From positions 1-64,000 of the forward strand of contig CAJUDW010000006.1 of NCBI GenBank assembly GCA_910584995.1: DNA of 64,000 nt. The letters are read 5' to 3'. The first letter of the stretch is position 1. Each line of letters starts with the position of its first letter. This DNA is from an uncultured Oscillibacter sp. Its GTDB lineage: Bacteria > Bacillota > Clostridia > Oscillospirales > Oscillospiraceae. The notes under the pieces were generated by a model. That model saw only the letters and a program-made list of their open reading frames with translations. It did no database searches and was not told the origin of the DNA. Of this stretch, positions 33,097 through 41,106 are shown piece by piece. A program made the translations under genes and the position numbers.

Positions 33097-33155
33097 TTTT
33101 GTGAACCGCAGAAACGCCCGAAGGATTTTTTGCGGCCCGCGTTTTCTTGAAAAAG

Positions 33156-33242
33156 ATTGTACCTTGCCGCAATTTGATTTTCCTGCCTCCTTGTTGTCAG
33201 TTGATTGCAAAATGTTGACAGATTGCAAAATCGTGCTAAAAT
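33156..33242. promoter_or_regulatory. divergent promoter region with paired TGCAAAAT operator sites
   Basis: Two copies of GATTGCAAAAT occur at 33203-33213 and 33221-33231, in direct repeat with an 18-bp period. For the AraC gene (plus), TTGACA (33215-33220) and TAAAAT (33237-33242) flank a 16-bp spacer that contains the second copy, suggesting self-repression. For the ABC operon (minus), a -10 TACAAT lies at 33161-33156 with no good -35, and the two sites lie upstream of it, as for an activated promoter. The same motif recurs upstream of the ATPase gene. Confidence 0.65.
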
Positions 33243-33295
33243 AAGATCTGCCGCACTGGCATCCCTATCGCTTATCCGGAGTAGGAGGTTTCACG

Positions 33296-34132
33296 ATGAA
33301 TTCACAAGATTTCCCCCTTATGCTGTTGGGCCTGGGGTGGGAACGGGCCGATCCGACCCGCCTGCTGGAGACATTTTCCCGCAACTATTACCGCGTCCAT
33401 TTTATCACCGGCGGCACCGGCTACTACCGCACAATCGACGAAACAACCCTGCTGGCCGAGAGCGAAGGGTTCGTAATCTTCCCCGGCGAGACGCCTCAGT
33501 ACTATCCCCACGAGGACCGCCCATGGGAATATTTCTGGATGGCCATCCGCGGGAAAGAGATGGAATCTCTCCTCTCCGGCTGCGATCTTTCCCGGGCCGC
33601 CCCCATGTTCCGCAGCCCCGGGCCCATGGGAGAAATGCGCCGGATTCTCGCGGACGTGTGTGCCACCTCTATTATTCCCGCGGCGGTTGACCAGCTATTC
33701 CCCTATTATTTGCGGGATTTTTTCAAAAATATAGAACCTTTTTCAAAAAAATCCAAAAAGAACTCCGTCTACTTCGAACAGTGCCTGTCCTACATTGCCG
33801 ACCATTATGACAGCGCGGTTACCGTGCAGGACATCGCGGACTCCATCAATATTGACCGGACGTATCTCTACAAATTATTCAAAAAGCATCTGGGCATTTC
33901 GCCTCAGGCCTACCTGCTGAACTACCGGATCGACAAAGCCTGCGATCTCCTGCGCACCACCGCCCGCAGTGTTACGGACATTGCCTACAGCGTCGGGTTC
34001 CGCGATTATTCCGACTTTTCCCGGCAGTTCAAAGCGCACCGGAAAATCAGCCCCACCACGTACCGCCAGATGAACGGGAAAACGGACGAGGAAACACTTC
34101 TGGGCGCCGCCCCTCTTCCCACCGGTGTGTAA
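33296..34132 (+). CDS. AraC-family regulator of the glycan/ABC cluster
   Basis: A 278-residue transcription factor. The N-terminal cupin-like sensor (residues 10-100, with YRVHFITGGTGYYRT and FVIFPGETPQYYPHEDRPWEYFW) would sense the substrate. The C-terminal double helix-turn-helix (about 172-270) has VTVQDIADSINIDRTYLYKLFKKHLGISP and VTDIAYSVGFRDYSDFSRQFKAHRKISP. It is divergent from the ABC importer operon and precedes the ATPase gene, both of which carry TGCAAAAT repeats in their upstream regions. It is most simply the activator of both. GGAGG precedes the ATG. Confidence 0.92.
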   Translation: MNSQDFPLMLLGLGWERADPTRLLETFSRNYYRVHFITGGTGYYRTIDETTLLAESEGFVIFPGETPQYYPHEDRPWEYFWMAIRGKEMESLLSGCDLSRAAPMFRSPGPMGEMRRILADVCATSIIPAAVDQLFPYYLRDFFKNIEPFSKKSKKNSVYFEQCLSYIADHYDSAVTVQDIADSINIDRTYLYKLFKKHLGISPQAYLLNYRIDKACDLLRTTARSVTDIAYSVGFRDYSDFSRQFKAHRKISPTTYRQMNGKTDEETLLGAAPLPTGV

Positions 34133-34139
34133 ATTCGCA

Positions 34140-34199
34140 ATATTTTGCATTTAACAGGAAACATTTTGCAATGTTCTCCAGAACACAAACTGCTATGCT
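34140..34199 (+). promoter_or_regulatory. operator pair and extended -10 promoter of the ATPase gene
   Basis: Inverted copies of the TGCAAAAT motif, ATATTTTGCAT (34140-34150) and ACATTTTGCAAT (34161-34172), are spaced by 21 bp, two helical turns. An extended -10, TGCTATGCT (34191-34199), follows with no good -35, as expected of an AraC-activated promoter. The remaining 34200-34481 leader contains no gene I can support. Confidence 0.6.
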
Positions 34200-34481
34200 C
34201 TTGGTAGACATATTCCTGCCAAGAGCATTTCCTTCTGAAAATATGTGCGGACCCCCAGCAGTTTCCGCCCCGGAAGAGCGCACACCCTTTTCCAAAAATT
34301 GTTTCATTCCAGCTGCGGCAATTCACTCCACTTCATGGATCGCCGGGGCAAACCAAAAGGAGGATCGTTTCCCGCGGGCTTGCGGTGCGGCAGTGTGGAG
34401 ACCTGCCGCAAAGCGCCGGTTCCTTGCGGCCCGGCGCGAGATATGCGGAAGCGGAGGCTCCCATGTCAAAGCCCAGACATC

Positions 34482-35672
34482 ATGGCAAAAGTCGTACTGA
34501 AAAACATCAAAAAGGTCTACCCCAATACCGAGGCAAAAAAGAGGGGGAAAAAAGCGCAGCCCGCGTCCGACGAGAAAAAGGCCAACCTGCAAATCACGGA
34601 CGAGGGCGTTGTTGCCGTCCAGGAATTCAGCCTGGACATCCAGGATCGGGAGTTCATCGTGCTGGTTGGCCCCTCCGGCTGCGGCAAATCCACCACACTC
34701 CGCATGGTTGCGGGCCTGGAGGAAATCAGCGACGGCGAACTGTACATCGGGGATCACCTGGTCAACGACGTGGCCCCCAAGGACCGCGATATCGCAATGG
34801 TCTTTCAGAACTACGCCCTGTACCCCCATATGACTGTCTATGAAAATATGGCCTTTTCCCTAAAACTGAAAAAGACCGGCAAGGAAGAGATCGATCAAAA
34901 GGTCCGGGAGGCGGCTGAAATCCTGGGCATTACGCAGTATCTGGATCGGAAGCCCAAGGCCCTGTCCGGCGGCCAGCGCCAGCGCGTAGCCATCGGCCGG
35001 GCAATCGTGCGCAACCCCCAGGTGCTGCTGATGGACGAACCCCTTTCCAATCTGGACGCGAAACTCCGCAACCAGATGCGCGCGGAACTGATCAAACTCC
35101 TCTCCCGGATTGACACGACCTTCATCTATGTGACCCACGATCAGACGGAGGCCATGACGCTGGGCGACCGCATCGTCATCATGCGCGACGGGTTCATCCA
35201 GCAAATCGGCACCCCCCAGGCTGTGTTCGATCATCCCACCAACCTGTTTGTGGCCGGGTTCATCGGCACGCCGCAGATGAACTTTTTCCACAACGCCCGC
35301 CTTGTCAAGACAGACGGCGTCTACGGGGTAGAACTGCTGGGCAGGACAATCCCCCTCACCGCCTCCCAGCAAGCCGTGCTCACGCAGAAGGCGCAGCCGG
35401 AGGGCAGCGTGATCGTAGGCGTCCGTCCCGTGCATCTGACGATTACGGGAAAAGATACCGGAGAAGGGTTCCCCGCCTCTGTGGACGTCTCCGAAATGAT
35501 GGGCAGCGAACTCCATCTGCATATGAACGCCAATAATCAGGATATCGTCGGCATCATCCCCACCGCGGGGCTGAACCTGAACGAAGTCCGCAGCGGGAAC
35601 GCCGTCTATTTCAATTTTGACGCCTCCCTCATCCATCTGTTTGATCCCGTTACGGAGCAAAACCTGATTTGA
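34482..35672 (+). CDS. multiple-sugar ABC transporter ATPase, MsmX/UgpC type
   Basis: A 396-residue ATPase that powers sugar importers, often several per genome. Walker A GPSGCGKST (residues 63-71), Q-loop FQNYALYPHMTVYEN, signature LSGGQRQRVAIGRA, Walker B LLMDEPLSNLD and switch VTHDQTEAMT are all present, followed by a C-terminal OB-fold regulatory domain. Residues 17-42 form a Lys-rich insertion (AKKRGKKAQPASDEKKANL) absent from most MsmX proteins. The chosen ATG lacks a good ribosome site; GGAGG at 34453-34457 is ideally spaced for an ATG at 34463 in a different frame. It probably energises the importer at 29.9-33.1 kb. Confidence 0.9.
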   Translation: MAKVVLKNIKKVYPNTEAKKRGKKAQPASDEKKANLQITDEGVVAVQEFSLDIQDREFIVLVGPSGCGKSTTLRMVAGLEEISDGELYIGDHLVNDVAPKDRDIAMVFQNYALYPHMTVYENMAFSLKLKKTGKEEIDQKVREAAEILGITQYLDRKPKALSGGQRQRVAIGRAIVRNPQVLLMDEPLSNLDAKLRNQMRAELIKLLSRIDTTFIYVTHDQTEAMTLGDRIVIMRDGFIQQIGTPQAVFDHPTNLFVAGFIGTPQMNFFHNARLVKTDGVYGVELLGRTIPLTASQQAVLTQKAQPEGSVIVGVRPVHLTITGKDTGEGFPASVDVSEMMGSELHLHMNANNQDIVGIIPTAGLNLNEVRSGNAVYFNFDASLIHLFDPVTEQNLI

Positions 35673-35736
35673 CCCGCAGCCATCCGCCCCCCGCCAGGAA
35701 AGGCAGGGGCACCGGGAAACCCCTTGCGCAACAGAA

Positions 35737-36010
35737 AAAAGGACGCCGGAATTTTCATTCCGGCGTCCTTTTGGCGCGTTAAAAAAGACGTTTCCCCTCG
35801 TTTTTGAAACGGCTCCGCCCTGCGCCTCGTTTGTCCGCTTTTGGCGGGCAATTCAACATCCGCTTTGCGCAAAGTGTTTTCCCACATATACGCTGTGGGG
35901 AAAGGATCCATATATTTTTTGACATAGTTTTCCGCCTGCGGGCAGCAAGCCCTTGCAGAGGGGTTTTTCCACAAGCTGAACGGACGCCGGAACTTCCCTT
36001 CCGGCGTCCG
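35737..36010 (+). repeat. structured dispersed element, copy D
   Basis: Outer hairpins at 35737-35772 (GGACGCCGGAA stem, loop TTTTCA) and 35981-36010 (CGGACGCCGGAA stem) are near copies of each other. The core has H1 AAAAAAGACG/CTCGTTTTT, H2 TTGTCCGC/GCGGGCAA, a weakened H3 (GTTTTCCC/GGGGAAAG) and H4 CCGCCTGCGGGC. It sits between the convergent ATPase and ilvA genes, where its outer hairpins can serve as terminators for both, and fills the 35673-36050 gap. Confidence 0.85.
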
Positions 36011-36050
36011 TTTCTTCCGCTTTACAGCGGCCTATCTCTATGCTGAAGCG

Positions 36051-37271
36051 TCAGGTATAAAACTCCGGGGTGGAAACGGTTTTTACCTCATACCCCTCCT
36101 CCTGCATGGCGGAGAGGATTTCCCGCTTGTGGTCGTGCCCGAAGGCCTCCAGCGTAACCTTCAGTTCCACGCCGGACTGGCGGTTGATATTCACAAACTG
36201 GTTGTGCTCCAGCTTAATGATATTGCCGTTGTGCCGGGCCAGGATATCCGCCACCCGCCGCAGTTCGCCCGGGCGGTCCGGCAGCATCACGGAGAACGTG
36301 AAAATACGTCCCCGGCCAATCAGGCCGTGCTGCACCAGGGAGGACATGGTAATCACGTCCATATTGCCGCCGGAGAGGATACACACCACGTTCTTGTCCC
36401 GGCAGTCCAGATATTTCAGCGCCGCCACAGACAGCAGGCCGGAGTTCTCCGCCACCATCTTGTGCCGCTCCATCAGATCCAAAAAGGCCTCTACCAGTTC
36501 GTCGTCCGGGATGGTCAGCACAGAATCCGTATTGTCCCGGACATAGGGAAATACCAGATCCCCGGGAGTCTTGACGGCGGTGCCGTCGGCAATGGTATTG
36601 GCGGAGGGCAGCGTGACCACGTGGCCTGCCTCCAGGCTGGCAGTCATGGATGCCGCGCCCTCCGGCTCCACGCCAATGACCTTCACATGGGGGTTCAGCA
36701 GCTTCGCCAGGGTAGACACCCCCGCGCACAGCCCGCCGCCGCCGATGGGTACCAGGATGATGTCCACGTCGGGAAGATCCTGAAAGATCTCATAGGCCAT
36801 GGTGCCCTGCCCTACCGCGATGTCCAGGTCGTTGAAGGGATGCACATAGGTAAGCCCCCGCTCCTCCGCCAGCTGGGCCGCCATGGCGGCCGCGTCGTCG
36901 AACACCTCGCCGTGGAGGATGACCTCCGCGCCGTAGTCCTTGGTATTGTTGACCTTCACCAGAGGCGTGGTGGTGGGCATGACAATGACGGCGGGCACGC
37001 CTGCGGCCTGGGCGGCGTAGGCCACCCCCTGGGCGTGGTTCCCTGCGGAGGCCGTCACCAGCCCCCTCTGCCGCTGCTCCTGGGTCAGCGTGCTGATTTT
37101 ATAGTACGCGCCGCGGATTTTATACGCGCCGGTCACCTGCATATTTTCCGGCTTCAGATAAACCTGGTTCCCCGAGTTTTTGGAAAAAGCGGGGGAGTGG
37201 ATAAGGTTTGTGCTGCGGATAACGCCCTGCAAAACGCTCCGGGCGGTTTTGAACTGTTCCAGTGAAATCAT
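36051..37271 (-). CDS. ilvA: threonine ammonia-lyase (threonine dehydratase)
   Basis: A 406-residue PLP enzyme that converts threonine to 2-oxobutanoate and ammonia. PLP lysine: Lys51 in QVTGAYKIRGAYYK. The SAGNHAQGVA loop (75-84) binds substrate carboxylate, and the PIGGGGLCAG loop (176-185) holds the cofactor phosphate. A C-terminal ACT-type domain (about 325-406, with VMLPDRPGELRRVADIL) suggests allosteric control. Length and single ACT domain fit the shorter Firmicute form. The ATG at 37271 follows GGAGGGG; an upstream frame is rejected. No other isoleucine genes are nearby, so a catabolic role is possible. Confidence 0.92.
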   Translation of the reverse strand: MISLEQFKTARSVLQGVIRSTNLIHSPAFSKNSGNQVYLKPENMQVTGAYKIRGAYYKISTLTQEQRQRGLVTASAGNHAQGVAYAAQAAGVPAVIVMPTTTPLVKVNNTKDYGAEVILHGEVFDDAAAMAAQLAEERGLTYVHPFNDLDIAVGQGTMAYEIFQDLPDVDIILVPIGGGGLCAGVSTLAKLLNPHVKVIGVEPEGAASMTASLEAGHVVTLPSANTIADGTAVKTPGDLVFPYVRDNTDSVLTIPDDELVEAFLDLMERHKMVAENSGLLSVAALKYLDCRDKNVVCILSGGNMDVITMSSLVQHGLIGRGRIFTFSVMLPDRPGELRRVADILARHNGNIIKLEHNQFVNINRQSGVELKVTLEAFGHDHKREILSAMQEEGYEVKTVSTPEFYT

Positions 37272-37427
37272 GAAAGAACCCCTCCGCGATCTTTTAGTAA
37301 GGATATGGAGCATCATACAGATTTTTTGCCTGAAAGTCAATGAAAATGTGCATAGAATCCGCCTTTTTCCCGGAGGGGCCAACTCCGGGAAAAGTCATTG
37401 TCAACTGTGCCGAAAAAAACGGTACAC

Positions 37428-37482
37428 AAATACCGACAAAATGGTATTTATGCCCTTGCCTTTACTCTTTATAATTTTGTCG
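37428..37482 (+). promoter_or_regulatory. nested inverted repeats upstream of the XRE gene (likely operator)
   Basis: AAATACC (37428-37434) and GGTATTT (37443-37449) form one inverted repeat. Its interior CGACAAAAT (37434-37442) pairs with ATTTTGTCG (37474-37482) in a second, larger one. TATAAT (37470-37475) overlaps the right arm, and the ribosome site follows at once. This arrangement suggests self-repression by the encoded helix-turn-helix protein. Confidence 0.5.
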
Positions 37483-37496
37483 AAAGGAGGAATACC

Positions 37497-37841
37497 ATGG
37501 GTATCCAGGAAAATATGTCTAAATCAATCCGTTCTTTGAAGGAGGTGCAGCACAAATCTTTGGTGGAGTTGTCGGAGGAATTGGAAATTTCGCGTTCCAC
37601 CCTGCAAAAGTACCTCGATGGTCACGGAAACCCCAGCTTGAAAATGGTGGAGCATTTGGCGGAAAAGCTGCATGTTGACCCCATTTTCCTGCTGACGGAA
37701 ATGTTCGAGCCGTCCCAGCAGGAAGTCGTCCTTCTGCTGATGGATACCATCAAGGAACTTGCCAAGCTACCGCAGTCAAAACGGGTTCTCTTTGCCAAAC
37801 GGTTCCTGGAAATCATACACCTTTGGGACGATGATTCATAA
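37497..37841 (+). CDS. XRE-family helix-turn-helix regulator
   Basis: A 114-residue DNA-binding protein. The helix-turn-helix spans about residues 8-62 (SLVELSEELEISRSTLQKYL is the recognition unit, then GNPSLKMVEHLAEKLHVDP). The C-terminal half is a helical segment (QEVVLLLMDTIKELAKLPQSKRVLFAKRFLEII) probably used for dimerisation. AAAGGAGG precedes the ATG. It lies just downstream of a pair of nested inverted repeats and is the only gene on its transcript, so it may regulate itself and unknown distant targets. Confidence 0.85.
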   Translation: MGIQENMSKSIRSLKEVQHKSLVELSEELEISRSTLQKYLDGHGNPSLKMVEHLAEKLHVDPIFLLTEMFEPSQQEVVLLLMDTIKELAKLPQSKRVLFAKRFLEIIHLWDDDS

Positions 37842-38083
37842 GGCAGAAGGCCGGATCGATCAGAAGCCCGCTTTCTCTTTCCAATGGCGGCCAGAAAAGT
37901 GCTCGTCTTTCAGTCAGGCGCCGTCCACCCCATCTATCCGCAGTGCGCGCGCACGCAGGATCGGGAATACCAGAGCTTTTGTGGCCGCCGCAGGCAGCGG
38001 CCGGATGGGCGCGGTTTTAAACGCCCGCCGGTTCCCTTAACATTTCCGGAAACAGCCGGACCGTTTCATGTCCTCTTACCCAA

Positions 38084-38290
38084 AAATCCCGGCCGCGATG
38101 TCATCGCGGCCGGGATTTCTCGTCATGTCTTTTGAAAAGGCTCCGCTCTGCGCCTGGATTGCCCGCCTTCGGCAGGCAATCCGGCGCTCCCTTTGCGCAA
38201 CGTGTTTTTCCCCGTACACGCCGCGGGAAAAACAAGGGACACGCCTTGCCGCTTATAGGCGGCAGGTTCTTCCAGAGGGCCTCCGGGGCA
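38084..38290 (+). repeat. structured dispersed element, copy E (shortened)
   Basis: The left outer hairpin at 38084-38118 (AAATCCCGGCCGCGATG / CATCGCGGCCGGGATTT) is intact; the right one is reduced to a TAAAAATCCCG scrap near 38294. H1 is deleted down to GTCTTTTGAAAAGGC. H2 (ATTGCC.../GGCAAT, covarying with the other copies), H3 GTTTTTCCCC/GGGAAAAAC and H4 CTTGCCGC/GGCGGCAGG remain. It lies in the gap after the XRE gene; nothing else was seen in 37842-38352. Confidence 0.8.
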
Positions 38291-38352
38291 GCTAAAAATC
38301 CCGTATCCGTCTTGACGGCCAAGCCGGACACGTTGATTCCATCAGCCCGCCC

Positions 38353-38526
38353 TTAAAGCCAAAGGCGCGCCTTCAGGGAGGCATCTATCGACAAACGGTT
38401 CCCGTTTTTTCCGTGCAGGCTGGAGTCACTCTTCCCCATCCCGGACGGATCATGCATCTCCCGATGCATCCGGTTCAGTTCGTCGTACCGAAGGCCCACA
38501 AGCCCCTTGAACATCTCATGAAACAT
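38353..38526 (-). CDS. small protein of unknown function, 57 residues
   Basis: The minus-strand frame from ATG 38526 to the stop at 38353 encodes MFHEMFKGLVGLRYDELNRM onward, a Met- and His-rich helical first half and a basic tail ending ARLWL. AAAGGAAG lies nine bases before the start. It has no membrane segment and no motif I know. It is a stand-alone gene between repeat copy E and the anti-sigma-like gene. The frame could be chance, but the ribosome site and biased codon use favour a real gene. Confidence 0.5.
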   Translation of the reverse strand: MFHEMFKGLVGLRYDELNRMHREMHDPSGMGKSDSSLHGKNGNRLSIDASLKARLWL

Positions 38527-38751
38527 GTCCTGTCACTTCCTTTCTGCTTCGGTTTCTGTCCTGTCTGGTCAGGCAAACCGGCCTCCGCCGCCGGGAACGG
38601 CCGCTTCTTCGTTCCGATTTGCTGCCTATTAGGATACCACACTCTCCGCAGAAATCCAGAGGTAAATTGACGGTTTCGTCAAAAATAATATCTAAAAATT
38701 ATCTATTATATACAATTATTTCCGCAAAATTTTCGTGCCGGAGCCAGGCGG

Positions 38752-40296
38752 TCAATCCTCCTCCCGTACCCGGATCTCCAGGTAGTAATGCTCCTGCCCC
38801 ATGTCCAGTTCCACCTGGGAGACGCCGCCTGCCAGGTCGAAGCCGAAGTTCTGCCGGACGATTTCCACGCCTTCCCCGTTCACAAGGGCGGCTGTCTGGC
38901 GGGTGAAGCGCAGGCTGCTGCCCAGGGCCGTCACCATGTCGTAGCCTTGAATCCCCACATTTTCGCTGCCGGAGCAGTCAAAATCGTGGCTGGGCGCTTT
39001 CCAAAGGGAGGCGGAGACGGAAACATCGCCGCCTGCCGGAACCGTCACAGGGAATTGCAGATACAGCACCCGATCCATAGCGCGGGCCTCGCTGACGAGA
39101 TCATCCAGGAACCCATAGCTGTAACGATCCGGGCACCGGTTCCCCGGCAGGGGGCCCATATCCGCCAGAAGTTCCCCTACGGCCCTCCGGAACAGGGTGA
39201 AGGCCGCGCCGGTATCCGCCTCCTCCCCCCGCAGGGCGCCGTACCGCTCGCTGTCATACCGGCAGATCTCGTCCAGCACCTCATCCAGGGTGCTTTCCTG
39301 CCGGATTACCGTGCAGGATACCCCCTCAATCTCCTCGCCCCTGCTGCATCCGCCGTCCTGGTAGCCCTGAAGGACGTAGCCCTCCAAATCCTTTCCCAGG
39401 ACGATCAGCAGCTTCAGTTCCGGCTCCGCCCTCACGCCGTCAGGCACGAAGTAGCTGTGCCGCGCCCAGCCCTCCTCCGGATCGCCCTCGTAGCCGTTGA
39501 AGCCGTAGGTAAATACGGTGGTCTCCGATTCATCGGCGGAGAAGGTGACAGCCTGTGTGGCGGCCCGGTACTCCTCATGGGGGGCCGCGAAATCCGTAAA
39601 CTGGTAAACCGTCACCGGGACGTCCAGGACGGGATAGTCCCCCAGGGCCTGTTCCCGGTAGCGGCCGTCCGACAGCAGAGCCTTGTAATCCTCCCAGCTG
39701 TCCGGATAGGCGAGGTTCAGGGTGTCAGAGCCGTCCGGCGAGGCGCTTTGGAAGCCGCCGGAATAGGGCCCTGCGTACAGGATGGGTTCGGCTTCCGTCC
39801 CGTCCACCGTCACAGCGGGCATCCGCTCCGCCAGATTCTGAAGGGACCCGGTGAAGGGGTAAAGGGCGTTGACGGTAATATCCTCCCCTGTGGAATTGGA
39901 GAGAATATAGCCGTCGGTGACTGCGGCCCCCCATTGGCGGGGCTCCCCGTCACGATAGGCCCCCGGGGCCAGATCCCATATAACGGCGCGTTCCGCCGTC
40001 AAATCCACGTCCTCCTCCAGAACCCCCAGGGGGAATACGGGGCCGCCATAGGACATGAATACGGTTCCGCCGTCATGGCCGCTGCCTCCGGCGTTGGCCC
40101 CGCCGCCCATATTGATGTTGCCAAGGCCCCACCGGGCCAGGGCAAGGCCGCACACCAGCGCCCCGCAGGCCGCCGCAGCCATGGGTATGCTCCACCTGCG
40201 TTTCCGCCGGGCCGCCGGAGCGGCGGCCTCTCCGGCCTCCAGAACCAAATCCCCGTCTACAAGGCCCAAAATCCGAAACAGTCTCTCGCTTCTCAC
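38752..40296 (-). CDS. membrane-anchored anti-sigma-like protein
   Basis: A 514-residue protein starting with GTG at 40296, whose GTGA overlaps the stop of the sigma factor gene (4-bp coupling). A short cytoplasmic N-terminus (MRSERLFRILGLVDGDLVLE) precedes one membrane helix (about residues 38-62, MAAAACGALVCGLALARW). A Gly-rich linker and a ~430-residue extracytoplasmic part with many acidic and aromatic residues follow. This topology and the position behind an ECF-type sigma gene are typical of anti-sigma factors in Firmicutes. No zinc-finger anti-sigma domain is evident, so the assignment is by context. An upstream extension of the frame is out-of-frame sigma sequence and rejected. Confidence 0.7.
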   Translation of the reverse strand: MRSERLFRILGLVDGDLVLEAGEAAAPAARRKRRWSIPMAAAACGALVCGLALARWGLGNINMGGGANAGGSGHDGGTVFMSYGGPVFPLGVLEEDVDLTAERAVIWDLAPGAYRDGEPRQWGAAVTDGYILSNSTGEDITVNALYPFTGSLQNLAERMPAVTVDGTEAEPILYAGPYSGGFQSASPDGSDTLNLAYPDSWEDYKALLSDGRYREQALGDYPVLDVPVTVYQFTDFAAPHEEYRAATQAVTFSADESETTVFTYGFNGYEGDPEEGWARHSYFVPDGVRAEPELKLLIVLGKDLEGYVLQGYQDGGCSRGEEIEGVSCTVIRQESTLDEVLDEICRYDSERYGALRGEEADTGAAFTLFRRAVGELLADMGPLPGNRCPDRYSYGFLDDLVSEARAMDRVLYLQFPVTVPAGGDVSVSASLWKAPSHDFDCSGSENVGIQGYDMVTALGSSLRFTRQTAALVNGEGVEIVRQNFGFDLAGGVSQVELDMGQEHYYLEIRVREED

Positions 40297-40847
40297 AGGA
40301 CAACCCCCTCCCTCTCCAAATACGCCCGCAGGGCCTTCCTCGTCCGGAACAGGGCGGATTTCACCTTTCCCGCCCCGCAGCCGCAGGCCCCCGCAATTTC
40401 CGCCACGCTGCTGCCGTACCAATACCGCAGAAGGAATATCCGGCGGCTCTCCTGGGGCAAGCCCCGCAGGAACCGGCTGATATGCCCGGCAATCTCCCGA
40501 TCCTCCATCTGCTTCTGGGGATCCGGGGATCCCGGCAGACACTCTGCCAGTTCCCCCAGCAGGATTTCACCGCCGCCCCGCTTTTCCGCCTGATCCCGCT
40601 TCCAGCGGTCCAGGGAAAGGTTCCGGGCAATCCGGCCCAGCCAGGCCCGGAGATATCCGGGCCGCTCCGGCGGTATAGCGTTCCATGCCCGGAGATACAC
40701 GTCGTTGACACATTCCTCCGCGTCGCCCCGCACCCGGAGCAGGTTCCAGGCCAGGCTGTAGAGGAAACCGCCGTATTTTTCCGCCGTCTCCCCGACGGCC
40801 CGCTGATCCCGCGCCCAGTAAAGGTCAATGATCTGCTGATCCTCCAT
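40293..40847 (-). CDS. ECF-type RNA polymerase sigma factor
   Basis: A 184-residue sigma-70-family protein with region 2 (YSLAWNLLRVRGDAEECVNDVYLRAWNAIP, residues 30-59, core binding and -10 recognition) and region 4 (LPQESRRIFLLRYWYGSSVAEIAGACGCGAGKVKSALFRTRKAL, about 132-175, -35 recognition). The ATG at 40847 has AGGAGGGCG before it; the much longer upstream frame is rejected. It is co-transcribed with a membrane-anchored anti-sigma-like protein, so it likely responds to an envelope signal. Confidence 0.92.
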   Translation of the reverse strand: MEDQQIIDLYWARDQRAVGETAEKYGGFLYSLAWNLLRVRGDAEECVNDVYLRAWNAIPPERPGYLRAWLGRIARNLSLDRWKRDQAEKRGGGEILLGELAECLPGSPDPQKQMEDREIAGHISRFLRGLPQESRRIFLLRYWYGSSVAEIAGACGCGAGKVKSALFRTRKALRAYLEREGVVL

Positions 40848-40994
40848 CACGCGCCCTCCTCTCTTTTGTGCTCTCACCCATTTAGACGAAAAAAACGGCA
40901 ATTGGTTTCGCCGGCGCGGAAATTTTATCCCGGCCCATTTTCCGGCCGGAGCGGCCCTCCCCAGAGGTTCTGACAACCGTCCAAGCAGCAAAAA

Positions 40995-41017
40995 GCCGCC
41001 GGAAACTATCCGGCGGC
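40995..41017 (-). terminator. intrinsic terminator of the DUF421 / small-protein transcript
   Basis: On the minus strand GCCGCCGG / CCGGCGGC (loop ATAGTTT) is followed by CTTTTTGC. It lies 90 bp beyond the small gene at 41107-41280. Confidence 0.85.
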
Positions 41018-41106
41018 GTGAACCGCGTCTCCCCTTCCCCGACAGCCACGGAGCCTGCCGCAGGCCGGCAGGCGGGACGCGGATGCAGATGCGCCTGTGA
41101 GACAGC

